A stretch of 6,998 nt of DNA from Flavobacteriaceae bacterium. GTDB lineage: Bacteria; Bacteroidota; Bacteroidia; Flavobacteriales; Flavobacteriaceae. The stretch spans positions 1 to 6,998 of the forward strand of contig JALWYP010000162.1 of NCBI GenBank assembly GCA_026992695.1, written 5' to 3'. Made by a program: the position numbers and the translations under genes. Shown piece by piece: positions 1-6,612 of this stretch (position 1 is the first letter of the stretch; every line of letters starts with the position of its first letter). The notes below the pieces were generated by a model that searched no databases, was not told the DNA's origin, and worked only from the letters and a program-made list of their open reading frames with translations.

Positions 1-59
1 AAAAATTAAAAAAAATAATCTAGAAAATTTTAAATATTATTATGCGTGCATAGTAAAAA

Positions 60-90
60 TTAGGAATTTATACGTACCTTCGTACCTTGA
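60..90 (+). promoter_or_regulatory. Possible etfBA promoter (weak -33/-7 match)
   Basis: The sequence TACCTTGA at 83-90 resembles the Bacteroidota -7 element TAnnTTTG, and TTAG at 60-63 lies 19 bp upstream where the -33 TTTG is expected. An alternative -7, TACCTTCG at 75-82, differs from the consensus by one base. Either would start transcription a short way upstream of etfB at 121. Both elements are imperfect, so this is a position-based inference. Confidence 0.3.
73..88. repeat. Tandem 8-bp direct repeat, two copies
   Basis: CGTACCTT occurs twice, back to back, at 73-80 and 81-88, with no mismatch. It lies about 33 bp before the etfB start and overlaps both candidate -7 elements. It could be a chance micro-duplication or a regulator-binding site; the sequence alone does not decide. 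Confidence 0.6.
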
Positions 91-120
91 AAATTTGACT
101 TTTTAAAATACCTAAAAAAA

Positions 121-861
121 ATGAAAATATTAGTTTGCATTAGCCATGTACCAGACACAACTTCTAAGATTAATTTCACCGAAGGAGACACTCGTTTTGA
201 TACAAACGGCGTTCAATTTGTAATCAATCCTAACGATGAATATGGACTTACACGTGCCATCTGGTTTAAAGAAAAACAAGGGGCTACCGTTCATGTTGTA
301 AATGTTGGAGGGCAAGAAACAGAACCTACACTTAGAAAAGCACTTGCTATTGGTGCCGACGAAGCCATACGTGTAAACACAACACCTACCGATAGTTTTT
401 ATGTAGCCAACCAGCTTGCTGCTGTAGTTAAAGAAGGAAGCTATGATTTAATTATTGCCGGTCGCGAATCCTTAGATTATAACGGAGGAGCTGTACCGGG
501 TATGCTTGCAAAACTTACCGAAAGTAATTTTGTAAATACCTGTATTGGTATTGAGGTAGAGGGCGATAAAGTAACCGCTACAAGAGAAATTGACGGTGGT
601 AAAGAAACACTAAGCACTTCTTTTCCTTTAGTTCTTGGTGCTCAAAAAGGATTGGTGCAAGAAGCCGATTTAAAAATACCGAATATGCGTGGTATTATGC
701 AAGCACGAACCAAACCACTTCACGTAAAGGAAGCTGTTGACGCATCTCAATTAACACAAATTGTAAATTTTGAAAAACCGGCACCTAAAGGAGCCGTTAA
801 ATTAGCCAGTAGTGTGGACGAATTAATTGATTTACTCCATAACGAAGCAAAAGTAATTTAA
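121..861 (+). CDS. etfB: Electron transfer flavoprotein subunit beta
   Basis: EtfB is the smaller subunit of the cytoplasmic electron transfer flavoprotein. With EtfA it takes electrons from acyl-CoA and related dehydrogenases and passes them to the respiratory chain. At 246 aa it is close to the usual EtfB length. Visible family features are the N-terminal strand with VPDT (residues 10-13), NPNDEYGL (36-43), AIGADEAI (76-83), the nucleotide-binding stretch around AGRESLDYNGG (113-123), and the EtfB signature region near 152-173 (REIDGG followed by P and hydrophobics). The PNMRGIMQARTKPL segment (187-200) matches the usual conserved C-terminal region. The ATG at 121 follows an A-rich run instead of a Shine-Dalgarno site, as is normal in Bacteroidota. 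etfA follows after 13 bases. No dehydrogenase partner is in the window, so the electron donor is unknown. Confidence 0.95.
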   Translation: MKILVCISHVPDTTSKINFTEGDTRFDTNGVQFVINPNDEYGLTRAIWFKEKQGATVHVVNVGGQETEPTLRKALAIGADEAIRVNTTPTDSFYVANQLAAVVKEGSYDLIIAGRESLDYNGGAVPGMLAKLTESNFVNTCIGIEVEGDKVTATREIDGGKETLSTSFPLVLGAQKGLVQEADLKIPNMRGIMQARTKPLHVKEAVDASQLTQIVNFEKPAPKGAVKLASSVDELIDLLHNEAKVI

Positions 862-874
862 TATAAATAACATT

Positions 875-1840
875 ATGGTATTAGTATATACAGAATCTGA
901 AAACGGAAAATTTAAAAAAACAGCTTTTGAAGCCGTTTCTTATGCAAAAGGAATTGCAGATAAATTAGGAACTCAAGTTACAGCAGTTGCAATAAATAGC
1001 AATGATGTTTCTTCGTTAGGAAAATATGGTACTTCAAAAGTTTTACAAGTTTCAAACGAACAATTAAACAATTTTAATGCCGCTGCTTATGCAGATGTTG
1101 TTTCGCAAGCAGCAAAAAAAGAAAATGCGCAAGTAGTTATTATTTCTTCTTCTGCAAACGAAAAATATATGGCACCATTACTAGCTGTAAATTTAGAAGC
1201 AGGATATGTAGGAAATGTAATTAGCTTACCGGAAAGCACAGAACCCTTTCAGGTTAAATCTACTGTATTTTCAAATAAAGCATTTGCCGTTACGCAATTA
1301 AACACACCGGTAAAACTTATAGGTTTATCTAAAAACGCCTACGGTTTGTACGAAAATGAAACTGCTGTTACAACCGAAGCTTTTTCACCTCAATTATCTC
1401 AAGACGACTTTAATACTAAAGTAATTTCTGTTGATAAATCTACCGATAAAGTTACCATTGCCGATGCAGACATTGTAGTCTCAGGTGGTCGTGGATTAAA
1501 AGGTCCCGAAAATTGGGGAATGATTGAAGAGCTAGCCGAAGTGTTAGGTGCAGCTACCGCCTGTTCTAAACCGGTAAGCGATATGGGTTGGAGACCACAC
1601 AGCGAACACGTTGGACAAACCGGAAAACCGGTTGCTTCTAATCTGTACATTGCTATAGGAATTTCGGGAGCAATTCAACATCTTGCAGGAGTAAATGCTT
1701 CTAAGGTAAAGGTTGTAATTAATAACGATCCGGAGGCTCCTTTCTTTAAGGCTGCAGATTACGGAATTGTAGGAGATGCTTTTGAAGTAGTCCCCCAACT
1801 CACCGAAAAATTAAAAGCTTTTAAAGCGCAAAACGCATAA
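875..1840 (+). CDS. etfA: Electron transfer flavoprotein subunit alpha
   Basis: EtfA is the FAD-carrying subunit that pairs with EtfB. The 321-aa length is normal. The N-terminal half (about 1-180) is the divergent ETF alpha/beta-type domain. The C-terminal half (about 198-310) is the FAD-binding domain, with VVSGGRG (201-207), a conserved W-R-P segment (239-241), HVGQTGK (245-251), the hallmark GISGAIQHLAG (262-272), NNDPEAPFF (283-291) and ADYGIVGD (294-301). All the core FAD-binding motifs are present, so the protein should be functional. It lies 13 bases after etfB and is almost certainly cotranscribed with it. A strong hairpin with a T-tract follows the stop and closes the operon. In this family the C-terminal domain is far better conserved than the N-terminal one, and that holds here. 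Confidence 0.95.
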   Translation: MVLVYTESENGKFKKTAFEAVSYAKGIADKLGTQVTAVAINSNDVSSLGKYGTSKVLQVSNEQLNNFNAAAYADVVSQAAKKENAQVVIISSSANEKYMAPLLAVNLEAGYVGNVISLPESTEPFQVKSTVFSNKAFAVTQLNTPVKLIGLSKNAYGLYENETAVTTEAFSPQLSQDDFNTKVISVDKSTDKVTIADADIVVSGGRGLKGPENWGMIEELAEVLGAATACSKPVSDMGWRPHSEHVGQTGKPVASNLYIAIGISGAIQHLAGVNASKVKVVINNDPEAPFFKAADYGIVGDAFEVVPQLTEKLKAFKAQNA

Positions 1841-1869
1841 TTTATTACGGTTTTGCATCCTAAAAAAGG

Positions 1870-1916
1870 AAGCTGTTTGATTAAAGAAAGTATCTTTGGT
1901 TAAATAGCTTTTTTTT
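1870..1916 (+). terminator. Intrinsic terminator after etfBA
   Basis: The arms 1870-1886 and 1894-1910 pair over 17 positions without a bulge, using four G-U wobble pairs, around a 7-base loop (1887-1893). The 3' arm runs into eight consecutive T (1909-1916). The A-run at 1862-1867 could also pair with part of the T-tract and lengthen the stem. The site begins 30 bases after the etfA stop, as expected for a rho-independent terminator. Confidence 0.8.
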
Positions 1917-1925
1917 GTAACTTGA
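1895..1925 (+). promoter_or_regulatory. Possible promoter for the BFN-nupG operon
   Basis: TTTG at 1895-1898 and TAACTTGA at 1918-1925 are 19 bp apart, fitting the Bacteroidota -33/-7 arrangement. The -7 match is imperfect (TTGA for TTTG). The -33 box lies inside the 3' arm of the etfBA terminator. The inferred transcript would start near 1932, about 28 bases before the ATG at 1960. Confidence 0.4.
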
Positions 1926-1959
1926 ACTCCGAAAATAAACACATTTATTACGCCACACT

Positions 1960-2589
1960 ATGAGTCTAATAAGACTTACTATTAAAGGAATTTCGTACAG
2001 CCAAACACAAAACGGAGCCTATGCACTTATTTTAAGCGAGATGGATGGTGAGCGGAAACTCCCTATCATTATAGGAGCTTTTGAAGCACAATCTATTGCT
2101 ATTGCCCTGGAAAAAGAAATAAAACCGCCACGACCACTCACTCATGATTTATTTAAAAACTTTGCTGAAAGATATGGAATAGTAATCAAACAGGTTATTA
2201 TTCATAAACTTATAGATGGTGTTTTTTATTCAAGTATTATTAGCGAAAGAGAGGGTATTGAAGAAATTATAGATGCTAGAACAAGTGATGCCATTGCCTT
2301 GGCTTTGCGTTTTAATGCACCTATTTTTACCTATAAAGATATATTGGACAAAGCAGGGATTTACCTTAAAAATATGCCAAAAGACAAAGAACCTGTGGAG
2401 AAAAAAGAGGCACAAATTATTGAAGACTTAATTACAGAAGCAACTACGTCTTCGGCAAAACAAGATGTTAAAAACTACCAAAAATATACACTAAAACAAC
2501 TTCATTCTATGCTCGAAAAAGCTGTAACAAATGAAGAATACGAAAAAGCTGCGGCTATTAGAGATGAAATTTCAAAAAGAAAAAAGTAA
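1960..2589 (+). CDS. Bifunctional nuclease (BFN/DUF151) family protein with UVR motif
   Basis: Residues about 1-137 form a BFN domain (DUF151). Characteristic segments are LPIIIGAFEAQSIAIAL (34-50), RPLTHDL (58-64) and DARTSDAIALALRFNAPIF (105-123). The family is named from homologues reported to have RNase and DNase activity; activity has not been shown for this protein. A charged linker (138-172) leads to a C-terminal UVR motif (about 174-209) of the UvrB/UvrC type, a short helical hairpin used for protein contacts, containing NEEYEKAAAIRDEI. There is no signal peptide or membrane segment, so it should be cytoplasmic. The BFN-UVR arrangement is, to my knowledge, usual in Bacteroidota. The stop is 15 bases before the nucleoside transporter, so the two are likely cotranscribed. 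The true cellular role is uncertain. Confidence 0.88.
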   Translation: MSLIRLTIKGISYSQTQNGAYALILSEMDGERKLPIIIGAFEAQSIAIALEKEIKPPRPLTHDLFKNFAERYGIVIKQVIIHKLIDGVFYSSIISEREGIEEIIDARTSDAIALALRFNAPIFTYKDILDKAGIYLKNMPKDKEPVEKKEAQIIEDLITEATTSSAKQDVKNYQKYTLKQLHSMLEKAVTNEEYEKAAAIRDEISKRKK

Positions 2590-2604
2590 ATAAACTATTA
2601 TAAC

Positions 2605-3846
2605 ATGAGCCTAAAACTTAAACTAACTATTTTAAATTTTTTAGAATTTTTTGCCTGGGGAGCTTGGCTACTTTCAGCAGGAGCCTATATGTATGTTACG
2701 CTTAAATTTACAGGCATACAAATAGGTGCTGTTTACGGAACACTAGGTATTGCTGCTCTTTTTATGCCAGCAGTTATGGGGATTATTGCAGACAAATACC
2801 TAAATGCCGAGCGTGTTTTTGGATTTAGTCATCTTATTTTAGGTGGTTTGCTTTTTTGGCTTTCGGGAGTTTCAGACTTTAACACGTTTTATATGATTGT
2901 GTTTTTAATTTCTATGTTTTATATGCCCACTATCGCACTAGACAACTCTATTTCTTATGCACTCTTAGAAAAAAACGGATATGATATTGTAAAGGTCTTC
3001 CCTCCTATTCGCGTCTGGGGAACAATAGGGTTTATTTTAGCAGCTTGGACAGTAGATCTCATGGGCTGGAAAGTAGGGAAAGAGCAGTTTTTAGTTTCTG
3101 CAGTAGCATCTGTTGTTTTAGGAATTTATGCATTTACCCTTCCAGCAGTACCACCGGAAGGTGCCTCAGAAAAAAAGACGCTAACACAACGACTGGGACT
3201 TGATGCATACTCGCTATTTAAAAATAAAAAAATGGCTGTATTCTTTATTTTTTCAATTCTCTTGGGTGCAGCATTACAAGTAACAAATATTTGGGGTGTT
3301 CCTTTTTTAGAAGATTTTGCAAATGATTATAAAGGGTATTTTGCCGTTGAACATTCTGTAGTATTAATGACCTTATCTCAAATTTCAGAAACAGTATTTA
3401 TCTTAACCATTCCTTTCTTTTTGAAAAAATTTGGCATTAAAAAAGTAATGATTATGAGCATGATAGCTTGGGTGTTGCGGTTTGCCTTTTTTGGCATTGG
3501 AAACCCTGGAGGTGGACTGGTATTCTTAATTTTATCGATGATTATTTATGGCATGGCTTTCGATTTCTTTAATATTTCCGGTTCGTTATTTGTAGAAAAA
3601 GAAACCAAACCCGCAATGCGCTCTTCTGCACAAGGTTTATTTATGCAAATGACAAATGGATTTGGTGCTATTTTTGGGGCGTATGCCAGCGGATATATCA
3701 TAGATTATTTTACTGAAGAGTCACAAAGAGACTGGCAAACTATTTGGTTTATTTTTGCAGCTTACGCTTTGGTTGTTACTATTGCTTTTGCTATTTTATT
3801 TAAATACAAACACAACTCAGATGAAATTAATGAAGTCAAACACTAA
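2605..3846 (+). CDS. nupG: Nucleoside:H+ symporter, NupG type (MFS)
   Basis: This inner-membrane permease should import nucleosides with protons. It resembles Escherichia coli NupG along its whole length (413 aa here, about 418 there as I recall it). Matching segments include the N-terminus (KLKLTILNFLEFFAWGAWL, 4-22), YMYVTLKF (28-35), GAVYGTLGIAALFMPA (41-56), FPPIRVWGTIGF (132-143), FDFFNISGS (319-327), MTNGFG (349-354), DWQTIWFIFA (376-385) and the terminal FKYKH (399-403). The hydrophobic pattern fits 12 membrane segments, with a hydrophilic central loop around 182-208. It begins 15 bases after the BFN gene and belongs to the same operon. Together with thyA about 1 kb downstream it suggests a nucleoside/nucleotide supply locus. 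Substrate range cannot be read from the sequence. Confidence 0.9.
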   Translation: MSLKLKLTILNFLEFFAWGAWLLSAGAYMYVTLKFTGIQIGAVYGTLGIAALFMPAVMGIIADKYLNAERVFGFSHLILGGLLFWLSGVSDFNTFYMIVFLISMFYMPTIALDNSISYALLEKNGYDIVKVFPPIRVWGTIGFILAAWTVDLMGWKVGKEQFLVSAVASVVLGIYAFTLPAVPPEGASEKKTLTQRLGLDAYSLFKNKKMAVFFIFSILLGAALQVTNIWGVPFLEDFANDYKGYFAVEHSVVLMTLSQISETVFILTIPFFLKKFGIKKVMIMSMIAWVLRFAFFGIGNPGGGLVFLILSMIIYGMAFDFFNISGSLFVEKETKPAMRSSAQGLFMQMTNGFGAIFGAYASGYIIDYFTEESQRDWQTIWFIFAAYALVVTIAFAILFKYKHNSDEINEVKH

Positions 3847-3851
3847 AACGC

Positions 3852-4586
3852 TTATTGTTTACTAATTTTTCTAATAACCGACTGACCCGTACCGGAACTT
3901 ATTTTAACAAAATAAACACCTGAATTTAAATCATCCATTTTAACAGGTGAGTTGGATTGGTAGTTTTTAATAACGAACAATTCTCTTCCTAAAAAATCAT
4001 ATACTGTAATAGATAAAATAGTTGAATCTGTACCGGAAATTCTAAAACTATCGCCTACCGGATTGGGATAAACAAAAATTGAGCTTAAATCAAAGTCTGG
4101 TGTAGAAAGGACCTCCGTGTCTGAATAATATGCTATATCTCCATTTGAATTAGTAATAAATAACAAATATTGATCAGGATAGGTGCCGTCTCCGTCAACT
4201 ATTGCTGTTTCATAGGTAAATGGGTTGTTTAATCCGGTTACAGGATCTTTAAAAAAACTTTGATATATATCCTGAAAATCTTGATTATCTTGATTTGCAC
4301 AATTTACTTGACCGCAATTAAAGTCAGAAAGATTGAATGTTTGATTAACCAAATCAATGGTTAAAGCTTCATCAAGACAAACGTCGCAAACTTTTGTTTC
4401 AAATGTGTCAAATATATCAAAATAAAAATTTGCAGAAACATTCGGCACTTCGTTATTTACAGGTGGATAATACGCAATACCGTTATAATCTAATTGAAAA
4501 AGATACCAATTTACATCATAAGGCAAGTTTTGAGCATAAGAAACGGTAACAAAACATAAGAATAAAAAGAGTACTGATTTTTTCAT
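3852..4586 (-). CDS. T9SS type A sorting domain protein, unknown N-terminal domain
   Basis: This is a secreted or surface protein of unknown function exported by the type IX secretion system. Residues 1-18 are a Sec signal peptide (KK, hydrophobic core, VSYA, then Q19). Residues about 168-244 are a type A C-terminal sorting domain: it opens with FVYPNPVGDSFRI (171-183), has VYDFLGREL (195-203) in the middle, and ends with GVYFVKISSGTGQSVIRKISKQ-type strands (223-244), reading to the natural end. The part between (about 20-165) starts with WYLFQLDYNG, contains PPVNNEVPNV (41-50), and has four cysteines (67, 70, 91, 96) that could form two disulfides. I know similar WYL-starting domains in flavobacterial T9SS proteins but cannot assign a function; a small beta-barrel is a guess. 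It is the only minus-strand gene here and converges on nupG with a 5-base gap. Confidence 0.85.
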   Translation of the reverse strand: MKKSVLFLFLCFVTVSYAQNLPYDVNWYLFQLDYNGIAYYPPVNNEVPNVSANFYFDIFDTFETKVCDVCLDEALTIDLVNQTFNLSDFNCGQVNCANQDNQDFQDIYQSFFKDPVTGLNNPFTYETAIVDGDGTYPDQYLLFITNSNGDIAYYSDTEVLSTPDFDLSSIFVYPNPVGDSFRISGTDSTILSITVYDFLGRELFVIKNYQSNSPVKMDDLNSGVYFVKISSGTGQSVIRKISKQ

Positions 4587-4631
4587 AACACTTAATTTTT
4601 CATTAAAGATAGAAAAAAAAATTAATTATTT

Positions 4632-4639
4632 CAAAAATA
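4632..4639 (-). promoter_or_regulatory. Possible -7 element for the T9SS gene
   Basis: Read on the minus strand, 4639-4632 is TATTTTTG, a full match to TAnnTTTG. Transcription would begin near 4624, about 38 bases before the start codon at 4586. I found no TTG about 19 bp upstream of it on that strand, so only half of the promoter is supported. In AT-rich DNA a single -7 match is weak evidence. Confidence 0.3.
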
Positions 4640-4748
4640 TCACTTAAACTATGCTTTGGCTTATTTTAAAGGGATTTCAATAATTACTAAAAAATTGCAC
4701 ACATTAAATCATTTACAACAACTTATTTTTTAGCAATTAAAAGCCTTG

Positions 4749-4778
4749 TTGATTATATAAAAACCGTTAATAAGTTTG
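4749..4778 (+). promoter_or_regulatory. Likely thyA promoter (-33/-7)
   Basis: TTG at 4749-4751 is followed after 19 bp by TAAGTTTG at 4771-4778, an exact match to the Bacteroidota -7 consensus TAnnTTTG with proper spacing. Transcription would start near 4785, giving a leader of roughly 75 bases before the thyA ATG at 4861. A second, weaker -7-like stretch (TATATTTT, 4822-4829) lies closer to the gene but lacks a -33 partner. The rest of the 4587-4860 gap is AT-rich and shows no gene or strong hairpin. Confidence 0.5.
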
Positions 4779-4860
4779 TGATATTTGTTGTCATTTTTTT
4801 AACAAAACAAAGCCCTCTTTTTATATTTTAGCACTATTAAAAACCATTTAGGGAATAGCT

Positions 4861-5685
4861 ATGAAACAATACCACGATTTAATAAAACACGTTTTAGAAA
4901 ACGGCACATTAAAGGCAGACCGAACCGGAACCGGAACCAAAAGTGTTTTCGGGTATCAAATGCGATTTGATTTAAGCGAGGGATTCCCAATGGTAACTAC
5001 CAAAAAACTGCATTTAAAATCTATTATTTATGAATTGCTTTGGTTTTTAAAAGGCGATACCAACATAAACTATTTACAAGAAAACGGAGTACGTATCTGG
5101 AACGAATGGGCAGACGAAAACGGCGATTTAGGTCCGGTTTACGGACACCAATGGCGCAATTGGAACAGCGACGAAATAGACCAAATAACCCAAGTTATTG
5201 AAGCCCTAAAAAACAACCCCGACAGCCGCCGCATGCTGGTTAGTGCTTGGAACCCGTCGGTTTTACCTGATACAAGTAAATCGTTTTCCGAAAATGTAGC
5301 AAACGGTAAAGCCGCACTTCCGCCTTGTCATGCTTTCTTTCAGTTTTATGTTGCAGACGGCAAACTTTCGTGTCAGTTGTACCAACGTAGTGCCGATATT
5401 TTTCTAGGTGTTCCGTTTAACATTGCTTCGTATGCACTTTTCACATTAATGATGGCGCAAGTTTGTGGTTACCAACCCGGAGAATTTATACATACTTTTG
5501 GCGATGCCCATATTTATACCAACCATTTTGAACAAGTAGCATTACAACTTTCAAGAACCCCCAGACCCTTACCCAAAATGATTTTAAACCCGGAAATTAA
5601 AAACATCTTTGATTTTACTTTTGATGATTTCACCTTAACAGACTATAACCCGCACCCGCATATAAAAGGGAAAGTGGCTGTTTAA
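4861..5685 (+). CDS. thyA: Thymidylate synthase
   Basis: ThyA converts dUMP to dTMP in the cytoplasm, using 5,10-methylenetetrahydrofolate and releasing dihydrofolate. It aligns end to end with E. coli ThyA. RTGTGT (21-26) holds the phosphate-binding arginine; other motifs are GFPMVTTKK (41-49), [12 protein letters not shown] (58-69), GPVYGHQWR (91-99), [11 protein letters not shown] (121-131), the catalytic cysteine C156 in [33 protein letters not shown] (171-191) with R176, D179 and N187, and DAHIYTNH (215-222). All catalytic residues are present. At 274 aa it is longer than the 264-aa E. coli enzyme, mainly through about 13 extra residues between the RR pair and the catalytic cysteine (around 132-152); I believe this is common in Bacteroidota. 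The TonB-like gene starts 12 bases after the stop and is probably cotranscribed. Confidence 0.97.
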   Translation: MKQYHDLIKHVLENGTLKADRTGTGTKSVFGYQMRFDLSEGFPMVTTKKLHLKSIIYELLWFLKGDTNINYLQENGVRIWNEWADENGDLGPVYGHQWRNWNSDEIDQITQVIEALKNNPDSRRMLVSAWNPSVLPDTSKSFSENVANGKAALPPCHAFFQFYVADGKLSCQLYQRSADIFLGVPFNIASYALFTLMMAQVCGYQPGEFIHTFGDAHIYTNHFEQVALQLSRTPRPLPKMILNPEIKNIFDFTFDDFTLTDYNPHPHIKGKVAV

Positions 5686-5697
5686 TAATACAACGAT

Positions 5698-6576
5698 ATG
5701 ATGAAAAATCTTATTATACTTACTACTTTCCTTACCACAACGGCATTTTCACAAATCGTTAACCTTGATGGTTGTAATAAAAGTGAAACAATCGCTTCGC
5801 GAAGCAACTGTTTAAAAAACAGTGTAGAAAGTCTACTTTATAATGAATTTGTTTCGGTTTTAGATTCATTAAAAATGGGAATAGGAGCGGTTAAAAATGT
5901 TAAAATGGCTGTTTTTGTAGATCAAATAGGAAACCTTTACATTAAAGATTTACAAACCGAAGATTCGGTTTTAAAAAATGCAACCATTCGTGTGATAAGA
6001 AGTATAAAACCGCTTCAATCTTATAAAAATCATTTAGGCGAAATGCTTTATGACGAATTTACCATAGATATGAATTTTTCAAATCCGGAAAAATCTACAG
6101 GTTCCAATTCATTTTCAGAAAATAAAATTGAAGAAAAATCCAATGACAATACACAAAAAGAACCCGAAGACCAACTGTTTGCCGTCATTGAACAAGTGCC
6201 CAAATATCCGGGATGCTTTCAAGAAACCAATTTAGAGTTAAAAAAATGTATGAGCGATAATATTAAAACCGTCATACACAAAAATTTTAACACAACCCTT
6301 GCTAATTCATTAAGATTAAACGGATTACAACGAATAACCGTTATGTTTAAAATTAATAAAGAAGGGTATGTAACAGGTATAAGAGCAAGAGCTCCTCATC
6401 CTATTCTTGAAAAAGAAGCCATACGTGTTGTTAAACTATTACCCAAAATGATTCCGGGTAAACAAAAGGGAAAAGAAGTAGGTGTAATTTATAGCCTGCC
6501 CATCATTTTTCAAGTAATTGATGACAGGAAAGAAAAAAAACGAAAAAGAAAAAAACGACGTAATAAAAATAATTAA
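5698..6576 (+). CDS. Secreted TonB C-terminal domain protein with apparent tandem domain copy
   Basis: Residues 1-18 look like a signal peptide (KN, hydrophobic core, AFS before Q19), so the protein is probably periplasmic. Residues about 160-274 are a TonB C-terminal domain of the flavobacterial type: VPKYPGC (167-173), C184, ITVMFKINKEGYV (213-225), RARAPHPILEKEAIRVVKLLPKM (229-251) and the end YSLPIIFQV (265-273). Residues about 24-127 look like a diverged copy with the same layout: GC (25-26), C38, NEF (49-51), a VKMAVFVDQIGNL strand pair (68-80), ATIRVIRSIKPL (95-106) and a closing YDEFTIDMNF (118-127). A Ser/Asn/Glu-rich linker (128-159) separates them. Unlike canonical TonB there is no clear membrane anchor plus proline-rich spacer. 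The end (277-292) is almost all Lys/Arg/Asn. The start could be either of two adjacent ATGs (5698 or 5701). It would be labelled 'energy transducer TonB', but a role in energising outer-membrane transport is doubtful. Confidence 0.8.
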   Translation: MMKNLIILTTFLTTTAFSQIVNLDGCNKSETIASRSNCLKNSVESLLYNEFVSVLDSLKMGIGAVKNVKMAVFVDQIGNLYIKDLQTEDSVLKNATIRVIRSIKPLQSYKNHLGEMLYDEFTIDMNFSNPEKSTGSNSFSENKIEEKSNDNTQKEPEDQLFAVIEQVPKYPGCFQETNLELKKCMSDNIKTVIHKNFNTTLANSLRLNGLQRITVMFKINKEGYVTGIRARAPHPILEKEAIRVVKLLPKMIPGKQKGKEVGVIYSLPIIFQVIDDRKEKKRKRKKRRNKNN

Positions 6577-6587
6577 ACACTATTTTG

Positions 6588-6594
6588 TATCTTG
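6588..6594 (+). promoter_or_regulatory. Weak possible -7 element before the 2TM gene
   Basis: TATCTTG at 6588-6594 resembles the -7 element (one T short of TAnnTTTG) and sits 18 bases before the ATG at 6613. No -33 TTG is found at the right distance. The 2TM gene may equally be read through from thyA, since no terminator is visible in 6577-6612. Confidence 0.2.
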
Positions 6595-6612
6595 TAAGAT
6601 AAAAAAATAACC

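Noticed and set aside
130..315. Minus-strand open frame inside etfB
   Set aside because: It lies wholly within a well-recognised gene, and its translation has no recognisable motif.
1399..1798. Two overlapping minus-strand open frames inside etfA
   Set aside because: Both are antisense to the conserved FAD-binding domain and look like shadows of it.
1876..1898. TTTG (1876-1879) with exact -7 match TATCTTTG (1891-1898)
   Set aside because: The gap is only 11 bp, too short for a -33/-7 pair, and the -7 match falls in the terminator loop and 3' arm.
2230..2415. Minus-strand open frame inside the BFN gene
   Set aside because: Short, antisense to conserved BFN motifs, no motif of its own.
4651..4683. 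Tiny open frame of 10 codons in the intergenic region
   Set aside because: Too short, no start context or conserved feature.
4693..4738. Inverted repeat AATTGC / GCAATT in the divergent intergenic region
   Set aside because: Only 6 bp with a 34-base loop in AT-rich DNA; expected by chance.
4784..4806. Hairpin TTTGTT / AACAAA in the presumed thyA leader
   Set aside because: Six mostly A-T pairs with an 11-base loop; too weak to call a regulatory structure.
4921..4940. Repeated GAACCG-like units at the start of thyA
   Set aside because: They encode the conserved RTGTGT motif, so protein conservation explains the repeat.
5698..6576. Calling the protein a canonical TonB energy transducer
   Set aside because: It has a signal peptide instead of a membrane anchor with Pro-rich spacer, and no exbB or exbD gene lies in the window.
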